Assembly: GCF_000284375.1 (NCBI RefSeq)
Contig: NC_017249.1
Coordinates: 4,132,001-4,196,000, forward strand
Length of the DNA stretch: 64,000 nt
Direction of reading: 5' to 3'
Source: Bradyrhizobium japonicum USDA 6
GTDB lineage: Bacteria; Pseudomonadota; Alphaproteobacteria; Rhizobiales; Xanthobacteraceae
The position numbers and the translations under genes were made by a program. The notes below the pieces were generated by a model. The model made no database searches, was not told where the DNA came from, and saw only the letters and a list, made by a program, of their open reading frames with translations. Positions 11,171-19,951 of the stretch are shown piece after piece (position 1 is the first letter of the stretch; each line of letters opens with the position of its first letter).

Positions 11171-11195
11171 AACGTTGTTGGCGTTGCCCGGTTCC
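11171..11195 (-). promoter_or_regulatory. EcfG-type general stress promoter of egtBD
   Basis: On the minus strand, GGAAC (complement of 11191-11195) is followed by exactly 16 nt and CGTT (complement of 11171-11174). This is an exact match to the sigma-EcfG consensus GGAAC-N16/17-CGTT controlled by the PhyR-NepR-EcfG cascade in alphaproteobacteria. The predicted transcript would begin near 11164 and reach the egtB GTG after about 18 nt. The site supports stress-induced ergothioneine synthesis. Confidence 0.75.
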
Positions 11196-11436
11196 AAAAC
11201 CGAGGTTCGTCCTAGATAAGGGCTCCGTTACGGTATGAAAGTCCTCCCCGGCGATGATATTCGTGGCATCATGCAATGGGCCGGCGTGGCCTGGACCGGC
11301 CGCCCAGGGGGTGTTCGCCGCCATTTTACTTTGGATGCACAACGGTTTGGGCTACATATATAGGCAGGTATCGGGTTAAATCGGCTGGGCCGGCCCGAGG
11401 GAATCGTTGAGGGCTCCGCCCCGGAAGGACATGGAT

Positions 11437-11763
11437 ATGAGCATCGAGGAATTCATCGCCAACGAAGTGAAGTCGAACGACGTGGTTCTGTTCATGAAGG
11501 GAACGCCGCAATTTCCGCAGTGCGGTTTCTCCGGCCAGGTCGTCCAGATCCTCGACCACATTGGCGTTGGTTATAAGGGCCTCAACGTCCTCGAATCCGC
11601 CGAACTGCGTAACGGCATCAAGGAATACTCGAACTGGCCGACCATCCCGCAGCTCTATGTGAAGGGCGAGTTCGTCGGCGGATGCGACATCGTCCGCGAG
11701 ATGTTCCAGGCCGGCGAACTGCAGCAGCTCTTCTCCGAGAAGGGCGTCGCCGTCGCGGCTTGA
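11437..11763 (+). CDS. grxD: CGFS-type monothiol glutaredoxin, Grx4 family
   Basis: 108-residue monothiol glutaredoxin that coordinates [2Fe-2S] clusters through glutathione and its active-site Cys. The core is VVLFMKGTPQFPQCGFSGQV (CGFS active site), followed by the glutathione-binding NWPTIPQLYVKGEFVGGCDI segment. The ATG at 11437 is preferred over ATG 11431 because the GGAAGGA site lies seven bases before it. It is the usual partner of BolA proteins; one is encoded at 7393. The macro-domain gene begins four bases after its stop codon, so the two are almost certainly cotranscribed. Confidence 0.95.
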   Translation: MSIEEFIANEVKSNDVVLFMKGTPQFPQCGFSGQVVQILDHIGVGYKGLNVLESAELRNGIKEYSNWPTIPQLYVKGEFVGGCDIVREMFQAGELQQLFSEKGVAVAA

Positions 11764-11767
11764 TCGG

Positions 11768-12319
11768 GTGACCCAGCTGACGCGCCGCATCGGCGGCGCC
11801 GAGCTTGAGGTTATCGTAGCTGACATCACGACACTCGGCGTTGACGCCATCGTCAACGCCGCAAATTCGTCTCTCCTGGGCGGAGGCGGCGTTGATGGCG
11901 CAATCCACGACGCTGCCGGTCCGGAGCTTCTGGCCGAGTGCCGGACGCTCGGGGGATGTCCGACCGGCGATGCCAAGATCACGAAGGGCTACCGTCTGCC
12001 CGCGCGACATGTGATCCACGCAGTCGGCCCCGTCTGGCACGGCGGCAGCCGCGGCGAGGCGGATTCGCTGCGCTCCTGTTATCGCCGCGCGCTTGAGCTC
12101 TCCCAGGCCAATAGACTGAACTCTCTAGCCTTCTCCGCGATCTCGACCGGGGTATATCGCTTTCCGGCCGATCAGGCCGCGAAGATTGCGGTCCACACGA
12201 CCATTGAGGCCCTGCCGGCAGCGCCGCTGGTCACCCACGTCATATTCTGTTGTTTCTCGGAGACAAGCGCCGCGCTCCACACGGACGTTCTGGCGCGGTA
12301 TGGCAGCCCTTGTGCCTGA
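11768..12319 (+). CDS. Macro-domain O-acetyl-ADP-ribose deacetylase (MacroD/YmdB-like)
   Basis: 183 residues, a single macro domain of the MacroD class that hydrolyses O-acetyl-ADP-ribose and removes mono-ADP-ribose from acidic residues. Visible are VDAIVNAANSSLLGGGGVDG (ADP-ribose pocket with the catalytic-loop NAAN and GGGGVDGAIH), the GDAKITKGYRLP segment, and the phosphate loop AISTGVYRFP near residue 124. Translation starts at GTG 11768, four bases after the glutaredoxin stop codon, implying translational coupling. Its place behind an iron-sulfur glutaredoxin has no obvious biochemical reason. Confidence 0.92.
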   Translation: MTQLTRRIGGAELEVIVADITTLGVDAIVNAANSSLLGGGGVDGAIHDAAGPELLAECRTLGGCPTGDAKITKGYRLPARHVIHAVGPVWHGGSRGEADSLRSCYRRALELSQANRLNSLAFSAISTGVYRFPADQAAKIAVHTTIEALPAAPLVTHVIFCCFSETSAALHTDVLARYGSPCA

Positions 12320-12365
12320 TGACGCGGTCGGTACACTCCGCTCGGCCACGTTCCGGGGAGGGAAT

Positions 12366-13652
12366 ATGAATTCACATTTCGGACTGCGTGCGTTCGTTTG
12401 CGGCGCGCTGGTGTCGCTGGGTGCGATGTCGCTCGCGCGCGCCGAAGGCACCTACGAGATCCCGGCCGGCGCGCATTTCAATCAGGAGAAGCTCGCCAAG
12501 GTCGGCGAGTTCTTCAGGAACGAGGTCGCGACCGGCAAGATCGCCGGTGCCACCGTGTTGATCAAGCAGCACGGCAAGCCGGTCTACCACGAAGCCTTCG
12601 GCGTGCAGGACGTGGTGAGCAAGGCGCCGATCACCGACAAGACCATCTTCCGCCTGTTCTCGATGAGCAAGGCGATCACCTCCGTCGTCGCGGTGCAGTT
12701 GATCGAAGACGGCAAGATCAAGCTCGACGATCCCGTCTCGAAATACATTCCGTCCTTCGCCAATGTGAAGGTCGGCGTCGAGAAGAAGGCCGACGACGGC
12801 ACCAAGTCGCTCGAGCTGGTGCCGCCGAACCGGCCGATGACGGTGCACGATCTGATGACGCACACCTCGGGCGTCACCTATGGCTTCTATGGCGACAGCC
12901 TGGTCCGCAAGGCCTATCGCGAGGCCAATATCTATGCCGGCGATTTCGACCTCGCCGAGTTCGCCGAGCGCATCGCAAAACTGCCGCTGCACAACCAGCC
13001 GGGCGCGCTGTGGCAATACGGCCATTCCACCGACATTCTGGCGCGAGTCATGGAGGTCGCAACCGGCAAGCCGTTGCTCGAGATCGAGCGGGAGAAGCTG
13101 CTCGATCCGCTCGGCATGGTCGACACCGGCTTCTTCGTCACTGCCCCCGAGAAGCAGAAGCTCCTGGCCCAGCCGGTGCCGAATGACGCCGATTTTCGCG
13201 TCGGCCGAATCAACGATCCGACGGTTGTCAAAAAAATCCAATTCGCCAGCGGCGGCATGGTGACGACCATGGCGGACTATGAACGCTTTGCGCAGATGCT
13301 GCTCAATGGCGGCAGCCTCGACGGCAAGACCATCCTCAAGCCCGAGACATTCAAGCTGATGGTGACCGATCAGATCGGCCCGACCTCGGGGGTCAGTCGC
13401 GACTATTTCTATTTCCCCGGCGACGGTTTCGGCTTCGGTCTCGGACTTGCGGTCCGCACCGATCCCGGCAACGCCAAGCCGCCGCCGCCCGGCGATCTCG
13501 GGGAATTGAAGTGGGACGGCGCCTCCGGTTGCTATTTCGTCATCGACCCCAAGCAGGACATGTTCTTCGTGCTGCTGGAGCAGACCCCGACCGAGCGCCA
13601 GCGCGTGCAGCGGACATTGAAGCAGTTGGTCTATGAAGCCATGGAGAAGTGA
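12366..13652 (+). CDS. Exported serine hydrolase, class C beta-lactamase fold (copy 1)
   Basis: 428 residues starting at ATG 12366 behind a strong GGGGAGGGA site; the upstream open frame is not needed. An N-terminal signal peptide ending near SLARA is followed by a beta-lactamase/D-Ala carboxypeptidase-like domain. The catalytic tetrad FSMSKAI (SxxK) lies near residue 100 and the YGH motif at WQYGHSTDILARV. Family members are esterases, D-aminopeptidases or beta-lactamases; the real substrate is unknown. The stop codon is separated by one base from the start of a paralogue, indicating a tandem duplication and an operon. Confidence 0.88.
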   Translation: MNSHFGLRAFVCGALVSLGAMSLARAEGTYEIPAGAHFNQEKLAKVGEFFRNEVATGKIAGATVLIKQHGKPVYHEAFGVQDVVSKAPITDKTIFRLFSMSKAITSVVAVQLIEDGKIKLDDPVSKYIPSFANVKVGVEKKADDGTKSLELVPPNRPMTVHDLMTHTSGVTYGFYGDSLVRKAYREANIYAGDFDLAEFAERIAKLPLHNQPGALWQYGHSTDILARVMEVATGKPLLEIEREKLLDPLGMVDTGFFVTAPEKQKLLAQPVPNDADFRVGRINDPTVVKKIQFASGGMVTTMADYERFAQMLLNGGSLDGKTILKPETFKLMVTDQIGPTSGVSRDYFYFPGDGFGFGLGLAVRTDPGNAKPPPPGDLGELKWDGASGCYFVIDPKQDMFFVLLEQTPTERQRVQRTLKQLVYEAMEK

Positions 13653-13653
13653 C

Positions 13654-14916
13654 ATGTTCGGGCGCCGCGCGCTGATCGCGGCGCTCGTTCTTTTGTTCGG
13701 TGCAGGTAGTACGCAAGCGGGCTCCGAGGGGCGCGCCCACACTTTCTCGCCAGAAGGCCTGGCAAAGGTTTCCGACTACATCAGGAGCGAGGTCGCAGCC
13801 GGCACCTTTCCGGGCGCGATCCTGCTGCTCCAGCAGCACGGCAAGCCGGTCTATTACGAGAATTTCGGGGTCCGCGATGCCACGACCGAGCTCTCGATGA
13901 GCGCGGACACGATCTTCCGGCTCTATTCGATGTCGAAGCCGGTCACGACGGTCATGGCGATGATGCTGGTCGAGGAGGGCAAGCTCTCGCTCGACGATCC
14001 CGTCGCAAAGTACATTCCGGCCTTTGGCGAGATGAAGGTCGGTGTCGAGACGAAGGCCGAGGACGGCAAGGTTGCGCTGGTGCTGGAGCCGCTCAGCCGC
14101 GCCGTGACGATCAAGGATTTGATGCGTCACACTGCCGGGCTGCCCTACGGTTATTATGGCGGGGGCTTGGTGAACAAGCTCTATGCCGACGCCGGTCTCT
14201 TCGACAACAAGGCTTTGACCAACGCCGAACTCGTCGCGAAGATCACCGCGCTTCCGCTCGCCGAACAGCCCGGCACGAACTGGGATTATGGCCACTCCAC
14301 GGACGTGCTCGGCCGCATCGTCGAGGTCATATCGGGGAAATCGCTGTTCGCGTTCGAGAAGGAGCGGCTGCTTGATCCGCTCGGGATGACGGACACTGCA
14401 TACTATGTCGCCGATCCTGCCAAGTGGCCGCGCATCGCCGAGCCGATACCGCAGGATCGCGCGATTAGCCCGATGACGCAGGTCCGCGATCCCCGGATAC
14501 CGCTGAGGTGGGAGTCGGGCGGCGGCGGCCTTGTCGGTACGGTCGGTGACTACGCCCGCTTCTCGCAGATGCTGCTCAACGGCGGCAGCTATGAAGGCCG
14601 GCGCTATCTCAAGCCGGAGACCATCGCGCTGATGGCGTCGGATCATATCGGCCCCGAGACGAAGATCGCGCGCGATCAGAACTACTATCCGGGCGGAAGC
14701 TCCGGCTTCGGCCTCGGTTTCGCGGTGCGCACCTCGGTGCCATCAGGGACATCGTGGCCGCTTGGCGAATATCGCTGGGACGGCGTCGGCGGCACCTTCT
14801 TCTTCATCGATCCCGAAGACGATCTGTTCGGGATCTTCATGGTGCAGACCCCGTCGCAGCGCGGCCGGATTCAGCTGGCGTTGAAGACGCTGATCTATCA
14901 GGCGATGGGACGTTAG
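13654..14916 (+). CDS. Exported serine hydrolase, class C beta-lactamase fold (copy 2)
   Basis: 420-residue paralogue of the preceding gene. The ATG at 13654 overlaps no coding sequence but is one base from the previous stop; the GGAG site sits in the end of copy 1. The signal peptide MFGRRALIAALVLLFGAG is cleaved near TQAGS. It shares with copy 1 the order SxxK (YSMSKPVTT), DDPVAKYIPAF, MRHTAGLPYGYYG, WDYGHSTDVLGRIVEV and the final FFIDPEDDLF block, so both are probably active. The pair may process peptides or esters in the periplasm. Confidence 0.88.
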   Translation: MFGRRALIAALVLLFGAGSTQAGSEGRAHTFSPEGLAKVSDYIRSEVAAGTFPGAILLLQQHGKPVYYENFGVRDATTELSMSADTIFRLYSMSKPVTTVMAMMLVEEGKLSLDDPVAKYIPAFGEMKVGVETKAEDGKVALVLEPLSRAVTIKDLMRHTAGLPYGYYGGGLVNKLYADAGLFDNKALTNAELVAKITALPLAEQPGTNWDYGHSTDVLGRIVEVISGKSLFAFEKERLLDPLGMTDTAYYVADPAKWPRIAEPIPQDRAISPMTQVRDPRIPLRWESGGGGLVGTVGDYARFSQMLLNGGSYEGRRYLKPETIALMASDHIGPETKIARDQNYYPGGSSGFGLGFAVRTSVPSGTSWPLGEYRWDGVGGTFFFIDPEDDLFGIFMVQTPSQRGRIQLALKTLIYQAMGR

Positions 14917-14928
14917 CTAGCCGCCTTC

Positions 14929-15015
14929 GTAGCCCGGATGGAGCGAAGCGCAATCCGGGAAAATCTTTCCGCGAGGCGAGGGGCCCGGATTTCGCTGCGC
15001 TTTATCCGGGCTACG
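14929..15015. repeat. Palindromic intergenic repeat, family B
   Basis: Begins GTAGCCCGGATGGAGCGAAG and ends ATCCGGGCTAC, with inner GCGCAATCCGGG and CCCGGATTTCGCTGCGC arms, forming an imperfect long hairpin. This 'GTAGCCCGGATG' type element is widespread in GC-rich proteobacterial genomes. It fills the gap between the serine hydrolase pair and the convergent aldolase gene and could act as a bidirectional transcript end. Confidence 0.8.
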
Positions 15016-15018
15016 GAC

Positions 15019-16113
15019 TTAAGCCCCGCGCACGATCTCGCGCACGTACCCGATCGTTTCCTCGACCTGGGCCGCATTGACGTCGAGATGGGTGCAGGCG
15101 CGGATACGGCCGTCCATCATCGCGAGCGTCACGCCGCGCTGGCGTAGTGCGGCGACCATCTTGTCACCGGCAATTCCGGCGCCATCAGGCTTGAAGAACA
15201 CCAGATTGGTCTCGGGCTCCTGCACCTCGACGCCTACGATCTGCGACAGCCCGCGGGCGAGCGCGCGCGCATTGGCGTGGTCGTCGGCCAGGCGATCGAC
15301 GTGATGGTCGAGTGCGTAGATGCAGGCTGCCGCGCAGACGCCGGCCTGCCGCATCGAGCCGCCGAGGCGCTGCTTCCACTGCCACACCGCATCGATGAAG
15401 GCGCGGGTGCCCGCGAGCACGCCGCCGATGGGCGCGCCCAGGCCCTTCGAGAAATCGATCCAGGCCGAATCCCACCCCGCGGTCATGTCGCGCGGGGAGA
15501 TGCCGCTTGCGACCGTGGCGTTGAGCAGGCGCGCACCATCCATGTGGGTGACGAGGCCGTGCTGCTTGGCGATCGCGACGATCTCGTCGAGCGCCGCCTT
15601 CTTCCAGATCGTGCCGCCGCCGATATTGGCGGTCTGCTCGACGCTGACGACGGTTTGCGGCGGCTGGTAGCGCGTGCGCGGATGCAGCGCCTTGCGAAAG
15701 GTCTCCGGCGTGAACTGGCCGTCGGGTCCCTTGAGCTGGGTGACCTGGAAGCCGCCGATCGCGGCATGCGCGCCGCCTTCGCGGGCGATGATATGTGCGC
15801 TCTCGTGGGCGAGGATCTCATCGCCGGGACGGCAATGCACCAGCGTCGCGGTGACGTTGCACATCGTGCCTGAGGGCATGTAGACCGCGGCTTCCTTGCC
15901 GAGCAGCGCGGCGACGCGCTCGCACAACGCGTTCACGGTCGGATCGTCGCCGACCTGTTCGTCGCCAACCTCGGCGCGCGCCATCGCCTCGCGCATCGCA
16001 GCCGTTGGCTTGGTCTGCGTGTCCGAAAGCAGATTGATGCGCACCGGCGGCGCCTTGGGATCGATCGGGGAGGGGTGTAGAGCATACGAAGGCTCCTCAA
16101 GCAGTGCGGCCAC
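15019..16113 (-). CDS. Threonine aldolase family PLP enzyme
   Basis: 364-residue pyridoxal-phosphate enzyme of the low-specificity L-threonine aldolase family (beta-eliminating lyase fold). These cleave threonine or allo-threonine and related beta-hydroxy amino acids to glycine and an aldehyde. The N-terminal LLSDTQTKPTAAMREAM opening, EVGDEQVGDDPTVNALE-like segment, GGTIWKK region and PLP-binding Lys in WIDFSKGLGAPIGG (near residue 226) are clear. The minus-strand ATG at 16113 gives about 25 residues before the conserved core, slightly longer than usual, so a later start is possible. It lies downstream of rpsD but behind its terminator. Confidence 0.88.
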   Translation of the reverse strand: MAALLEEPSYALHPSPIDPKAPPVRINLLSDTQTKPTAAMREAMARAEVGDEQVGDDPTVNALCERVAALLGKEAAVYMPSGTMCNVTATLVHCRPGDEILAHESAHIIAREGGAHAAIGGFQVTQLKGPDGQFTPETFRKALHPRTRYQPPQTVVSVEQTANIGGGTIWKKAALDEIVAIAKQHGLVTHMDGARLLNATVASGISPRDMTAGWDSAWIDFSKGLGAPIGGVLAGTRAFIDAVWQWKQRLGGSMRQAGVCAAACIYALDHHVDRLADDHANARALARGLSQIVGVEVQEPETNLVFFKPDGAGIAGDKMVAALRQRGVTLAMMDGRIRACTHLDVNAAQVEETIGYVREIVRGA

Positions 16114-16134
16114 TCAAGTGTGGCTCTTAAGCAA

Positions 16135-16160
16135 AAAGGCCCCGGCGAACCGGGGCCTTT
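16135..16160 (-). terminator. Rho-independent terminator of rpsD
   Basis: A perfect 11-bp stem, AAAGGCCCCGG and CCGGGGCCTTT, with a CGAA loop. Read on the minus strand it ends in a run of T (CCTTTTTGC) 13 nt after the rpsD stop codon, which fits an intrinsic terminator. Confidence 0.9.
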
Positions 16161-16173
16161 CGATATTCAGATC

Positions 16174-16791
16174 TTAGCGCGAATAGAATTCGACGACCAG
16201 ATGCGGCTCCATCTGCACCGGGAACGGCACGTCGGAGAGGCCGGGGATGCGCACGTACTTGGCGGTCATCTTGCCGTGGTCGACTTCGAGATAGTCGGGG
16301 GTGTCGCGCTCGGGGAGCTGGCTCGCTTCGAGCACGTGGGCGAGCTGCTTGGAGGCTTCCTTGACCTCGATCACGTCGCCGACCTTGAGCTGGTAGCTCG
16401 AGATGTTCACCTTGCGGCCGTTCACCTTGATGTGGCCGTGGTTGATGAACTGGCGCGCGGCGAAGATCGTGGAGACGAACTTGGCGCGGTAAACGACCGC
16501 GTCGAGACGACGCTCCAGGAGGCCGATCAGGTTCTCGCCGGTGTCACCCTTGAGGCGGCTCGCCTCGACATAGATGCCGTGGAACTGGCGCTCGGAAATG
16601 TTGGCGTAGTAGCCCTTCAGCTTCTGCTTGGCGCGCAGCTGCACGCCGAAGTCGGAGAGCTTGCCCTTGCGGCGCTGGCCGTGCTGGCCGGGGCCGTACT
16701 CGCGGCGGTTCACGGGGCTCTTCGGGCGGCCCCAGATGTTCTGGCCCATACGGCGATCGATCTTGTACTTCGCCTCACTGCGCTTAGTCAT
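16174..16791 (-). CDS. rpsD: 30S ribosomal protein S4
   Basis: 205 residues, the standard length. S4 nucleates 30S assembly on the 5' domain of 16S rRNA. The start [20 protein letters not shown] at 16791, the [10 protein letters not shown] segment, and the S4 RNA-binding domain [18 protein letters not shown] with [18 protein letters not shown] are typical. The longer open frame upstream is not coding; GAAGAGGA precedes the ATG as ribosome binding site. As in many alphaproteobacteria it is a single-gene unit outside the main ribosomal operon, with its own terminator and close to murI. Confidence 0.98.
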   Translation of the reverse strand: MTKRSEAKYKIDRRMGQNIWGRPKSPVNRREYGPGQHGQRRKGKLSDFGVQLRAKQKLKGYYANISERQFHGIYVEASRLKGDTGENLIGLLERRLDAVVYRAKFVSTIFAARQFINHGHIKVNGRKVNISSYQLKVGDVIEVKEASKQLAHVLEASQLPERDTPDYLEVDHGKMTAKYVRIPGLSDVPFPVQMEPHLVVEFYSR

Positions 16792-16990
16792 CGCGTCCTC
16801 TTCAGGTACATGGTTTGAGGAAACGCGCCCTCCTGTGTGACGGGCTGGGCCCGGCACCGACAGGTCCGATCCCCAAAGCTGAAGGGAGCGGACCACGGGT
16901 CGCGAAACGCTTCGCGGGCCGAAATCGGCCCGCGAGCAGGCGGCTTTTAGGTGAGTTTGGGCCGTTCTGTCAATGCGAATAGCCCCGAAA

Positions 16991-17758
16991 TCATGTCCGG
17001 ACCGCCCGGATCGGCTTCGGCCCGGCCGCAAGCAATTCGGCAGCGATTTCAGTGTTCAGGACCTGTTCCAGCCGGGTCAGCACCCGGGCAATGGGGGCGG
17101 CGTCGGTCACCCGGTGGTCCCAGCGGATCACGACCTGGATGGTCTGGTCGGGCTCGACCACCCCATAGCTGACGATGAACGGGCCCGGTGTGATGGGATG
17201 GAGCTCGCCACCGCCATAGGCGGCCACCGAGCTCACCGCGAAGCTGCCGAACCAGTTGCCGCGCTGTCGGCCGAAATTCAGCCCGACCGCCCAGCACAGC
17301 CGCCGCAGCGGCAGCGGCAGGCGGGTGGCTCGCATGACCTTGCGGAACATGGGAACGTCTTCGACCGGGGCCGTCTTGGCACGCCGGATTTCGGTGTCCA
17401 CCGCGGCCAGCGCCATGGCTTCGGGAGCCGCGATTCGCTGCGGCATCACGCATTCCTCGCCGTCTTGGATCCTGGCGATCGCGACCGACGCCACGCTATT
17501 GGGCAGCTCGTAGAGCGACGGCCAGGGCCATTTGGCGTAGACGGTGCGCAGGACCGGCTCGTCCCTGGCGACCAGGGCAAAGGCCTTGACGACCATCGCG
17601 GCCCAGCCGGCGGGCCTCATCGCCCCGGCACGCGCCTCCAGCAGAGGGCGGATATTGAGGGGGCGGGAGAGCGAGACGAATGGCACGTCCATCGACGCCC
17701 GCATGAGGTCGCAAATCAGGCGGCGCGGCAGCGAAATGGTCTTGGGCGTCCCGCGCAT
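16991..17758 (-). CDS. Stand-alone 2-oxoacid dehydrogenase E2-like acyltransferase domain protein
   Basis: 255-residue protein resembling the catalytic domain of 2-oxoacid dehydrogenase E2 enzymes (chloramphenicol acetyltransferase fold) without lipoyl or peripheral-subunit domains. The C-terminal [20 protein letters not shown] matches the E2 active-site block DHRxxDG except that the Gly is Ala. Other matches are the N-terminal [15 protein letters not shown] and the central [16 protein letters not shown] strand. Catalytic His and Asp are kept, so acyl transfer is possible, but with which carrier is not known. It lies upstream of rpsD on the same strand, separated by 199 bp that hold the rpsD promoter region. 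Confidence 0.7.
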   Translation of the reverse strand: MRGTPKTISLPRRLICDLMRASMDVPFVSLSRPLNIRPLLEARAGAMRPAGWAAMVVKAFALVARDEPVLRTVYAKWPWPSLYELPNSVASVAIARIQDGEECVMPQRIAAPEAMALAAVDTEIRRAKTAPVEDVPMFRKVMRATRLPLPLRRLCWAVGLNFGRQRGNWFGSFAVSSVAAYGGGELHPITPGPFIVSYGVVEPDQTIQVVIRWDHRVTDAAPIARVLTRLEQVLNTEIAAELLAAGPKPIRAVRT

Positions 17759-17865
17759 GGGTCTTTCGGTTCCTGCGGACTAAAATATGTGCAGCGAGCG
17801 GGTGGCCCGCTCGCCGCGTGCTCTAGCACGAACCAACCCCGCCTGGGGCCGGTCGGTTTGCCGCA

Positions 17866-18249
17866 TCAGGGCGCCGGCGAAGCCAGCGGCTTGGTCTTGT
17901 CGACGATGTAAACTCCAAGCACTTTCATGGCCTTGTCGCCATGAGCCTTGGCGTCGTGCACGACGCCCGCCGGGATCTGGTAGGAATCGCCGGCTTTCAG
18001 GGTTTTCTCCGGCTGCCCGTCGATCAGGAGACTGAGCTCGCCTTCGAGCACGTAGCCGGTTTCGACCCCGGGATGGGTATGGCGTCCGGCCGCGCCTCCC
18101 GCCGGGACCTCCGCGATGGCGGTGATCGTGTTGTAACCGTCTGGATAGTCGACCTTCTGGAGTGGGGTCCGCTTGATGCCGGTCTGCTGGGCGAAGGCTG
18201 CAAGGGCAAGGCTGGTAAAGGCGAGAGCGAGCAAAGTCTTTTTGAGCAT
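17866..18249 (-). CDS. Exported cupin-domain protein
   Basis: 127 residues with a signal peptide (MLKKTLLALAFTSLALAAFA) followed by one cupin domain. Motif 1 is GRHTHPGVETGYVLEGELSL with two His and one Glu as metal ligands; motif 2 is AGDSYQIPAGVVHDAKAHG with the third His. Periplasmic single-domain cupins of this type have unknown ligands. The ATG at 18249 has a GGAGGAAG site. It lies 69 bp downstream of the HpcH/HpaI aldolase gene on the same strand and may share its transcript. Confidence 0.85.
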   Translation of the reverse strand: MLKKTLLALAFTSLALAAFAQQTGIKRTPLQKVDYPDGYNTITAIAEVPAGGAAGRHTHPGVETGYVLEGELSLLIDGQPEKTLKAGDSYQIPAGVVHDAKAHGDKAMKVLGVYIVDKTKPLASPAP

Positions 18250-18318
18250 GGTTCTTCCTCCCTGGAACCGCCGACCCTAGCAGCGCCGCAGTTCCCGGCA
18301 AGGCCGCGATCGGCTCGT

Positions 18319-19092
18319 TCAGCGCTTGATCCCCTCGAAAGCCGCCATGATGCCGCGCTGGAACAGCGACCAGTCGAAGCCCAGCGCGATCGCGCGATAG
18401 CCGCGATCGACCAGGGCGTTGGCCTGGTCTGCCGTGCGGGCCACGCCGCCGATCGGCACGCCGCTTTTGAGGATGCCGGCCTCGGCGCGGGCGACCAGCT
18501 CCAGCAATTCCGGATCGTCCATCTGTCCGCGCTTGTTGATGGACGTCGCGAGGTCGCCGGGGCCGATCACCGCGACGTCGATGCCTGGCGTCGCCATGAT
18601 CTCGTCGATGCGATTGACGGCCTCGACATGTTCGATGGTGATCATGCAGATCATCTCGTCGTCGGCGCCGGCCATGTAGTCCGGCATCGACTGGCCCCAG
18701 CGGAACGGCGCGTGGAACGGACCCCAGAGGCGATCGCCGCGGGGCGGATAGCGCACGCTGCGCACCGCCTTCTCGGCTTCGGCGCGATTGGTGATCATCG
18801 GGAAATTGATGCCGAAGGCGCCGATGTCCATCGGCGCTTTCGCAAGCCACGGCTCGTTCGCGCCGATCCGCACCAGGGGCGTGCATGGCGTGCCTGTGGT
18901 GGCCGCGATCATCGCATGCGCTTCGGTCAAGCCAATCGGGCCATGCTCGAGATCGACGATGATCCAGTCGAGCGAGCGCGCCATGATCTGCACGGTCTGC
19001 ACGCTCGGGATCGTCGCGATCGCGCCAAAGGCGGGGCGCCCCTCGCTCCACAATTGGCGGAGACGGTTGAGCGGCGCTACGGGGACCGACAT
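18319..19092 (-). CDS. HpcH/HpaI aldolase/citrate lyase family protein
   Basis: 257-residue class II aldolase of the HpcH/HpaI family, which cleaves 4-hydroxy-2-oxo acids to pyruvate and an aldehyde with a divalent metal. Signatures are DWIIVDLEHGPIGL near residue 42 (metal-binding Glu region) and VAVIGPGDLATSIN near residue 176. The family's usual length is about 250-270. The ATG at 19092 (MSVPVAPLNRL) is well placed. Substrate is unassigned; no catabolic pathway genes flank it. Confidence 0.88.
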   Translation of the reverse strand: MSVPVAPLNRLRQLWSEGRPAFGAIATIPSVQTVQIMARSLDWIIVDLEHGPIGLTEAHAMIAATTGTPCTPLVRIGANEPWLAKAPMDIGAFGINFPMITNRAEAEKAVRSVRYPPRGDRLWGPFHAPFRWGQSMPDYMAGADDEMICMITIEHVEAVNRIDEIMATPGIDVAVIGPGDLATSINKRGQMDDPELLELVARAEAGILKSGVPIGGVARTADQANALVDRGYRAIALGFDWSLFQRGIMAAFEGIKR

Positions 19093-19153
19093 GGGGATGA
19101 ACCTGCGAAGATGGCGACGGCGAAGCCTAGCAGCGCGCCGTCGAGGCGCAAGG

Positions 19154-19951
19154 TCAGGCCAGTGCGCGGCCGCCGAAGAACGGCGTCAGCGTGGCCGAAA
19201 GGCCATGCACGCGGTTCGAGGTGAAGATCATCTCGGCGCCGGACTGCGCGATGCCGCCGATTTGCGTGCCGAGCAGGTCCGAGACGCGGCGGGCGATGGC
19301 GGGCGCGGGATCGATCCATTCGACCGGCCAGGGCGCGAGCGTCTTCATCCGGTCGAGCAGCAGCGGATAATGGGTGCAGGCGAGCACCACAATGTCGGTG
19401 CGCGATGTCGCGTCCGCGGGATCGCCGACGAAGCAGGGGACGAGTTCGGCGAGGATGTCGCCGTCGCTGATCGGATGGCCGCTAAGCGCGGCTTCCGCCA
19501 GCGAGGCGAGCTCGGGCGAGCCGACCAATGTCACCTCGCAACCCAGCGCGAAATCGCGGATCAGTGCCTTGGTGTATTCGCGCTTCACCGTGCCCTTGGT
19601 GCCGAGCACCGAGACGCGGCGGGTCTTCGACTGCGCGCAGGCGGGCTTGATCGCCGGCACGGTGCCGACGAAGGGCAGGGAATAAGCGGCGCGCAAGTGA
19701 GATAGGACCAGGGTGGACGCCGTGTTGCAGGCGATGACGACGAGGTCAGGATCGTGCGTGCCAATCAGTTCGCCCATCAGCGGCACGACGCGGGCGATGA
19801 TCTCGTCCTCGCTGTGGTGGCCATAGGGGAAGAAGGCATCGTCGGCGACATAGACGTAATGCGCGTCCGGGCGCGCGGCCACGACCTCGCGGAGCACCGT
19901 GAGTCCGCCAAGGCCGGAATCGAACACCAGGATCGTCGGGGAATAGGTCAC
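19154..19951 (-). CDS. murI: Glutamate racemase
   Basis: 265 residues. It converts L- to D-glutamate for peptidoglycan. Both catalytic cysteines are visible, in VIACNTAST (near residue 73) and VLACTHYPLLL (near residue 185), with the N-terminal FDSGLGGLTV substrate loop. Start is GTG at 19951 with an AAGG site. Located 61 bp upstream of the HpcH/HpaI gene on the same strand. Confidence 0.96.
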   Translation of the reverse strand: MTYSPTILVFDSGLGGLTVLREVVAARPDAHYVYVADDAFFPYGHHSEDEIIARVVPLMGELIGTHDPDLVVIACNTASTLVLSHLRAAYSLPFVGTVPAIKPACAQSKTRRVSVLGTKGTVKREYTKALIRDFALGCEVTLVGSPELASLAEAALSGHPISDGDILAELVPCFVGDPADATSRTDIVVLACTHYPLLLDRMKTLAPWPVEWIDPAPAIARRVSDLLGTQIGGIAQSGAEMIFTSNRVHGLSATLTPFFGGRALA

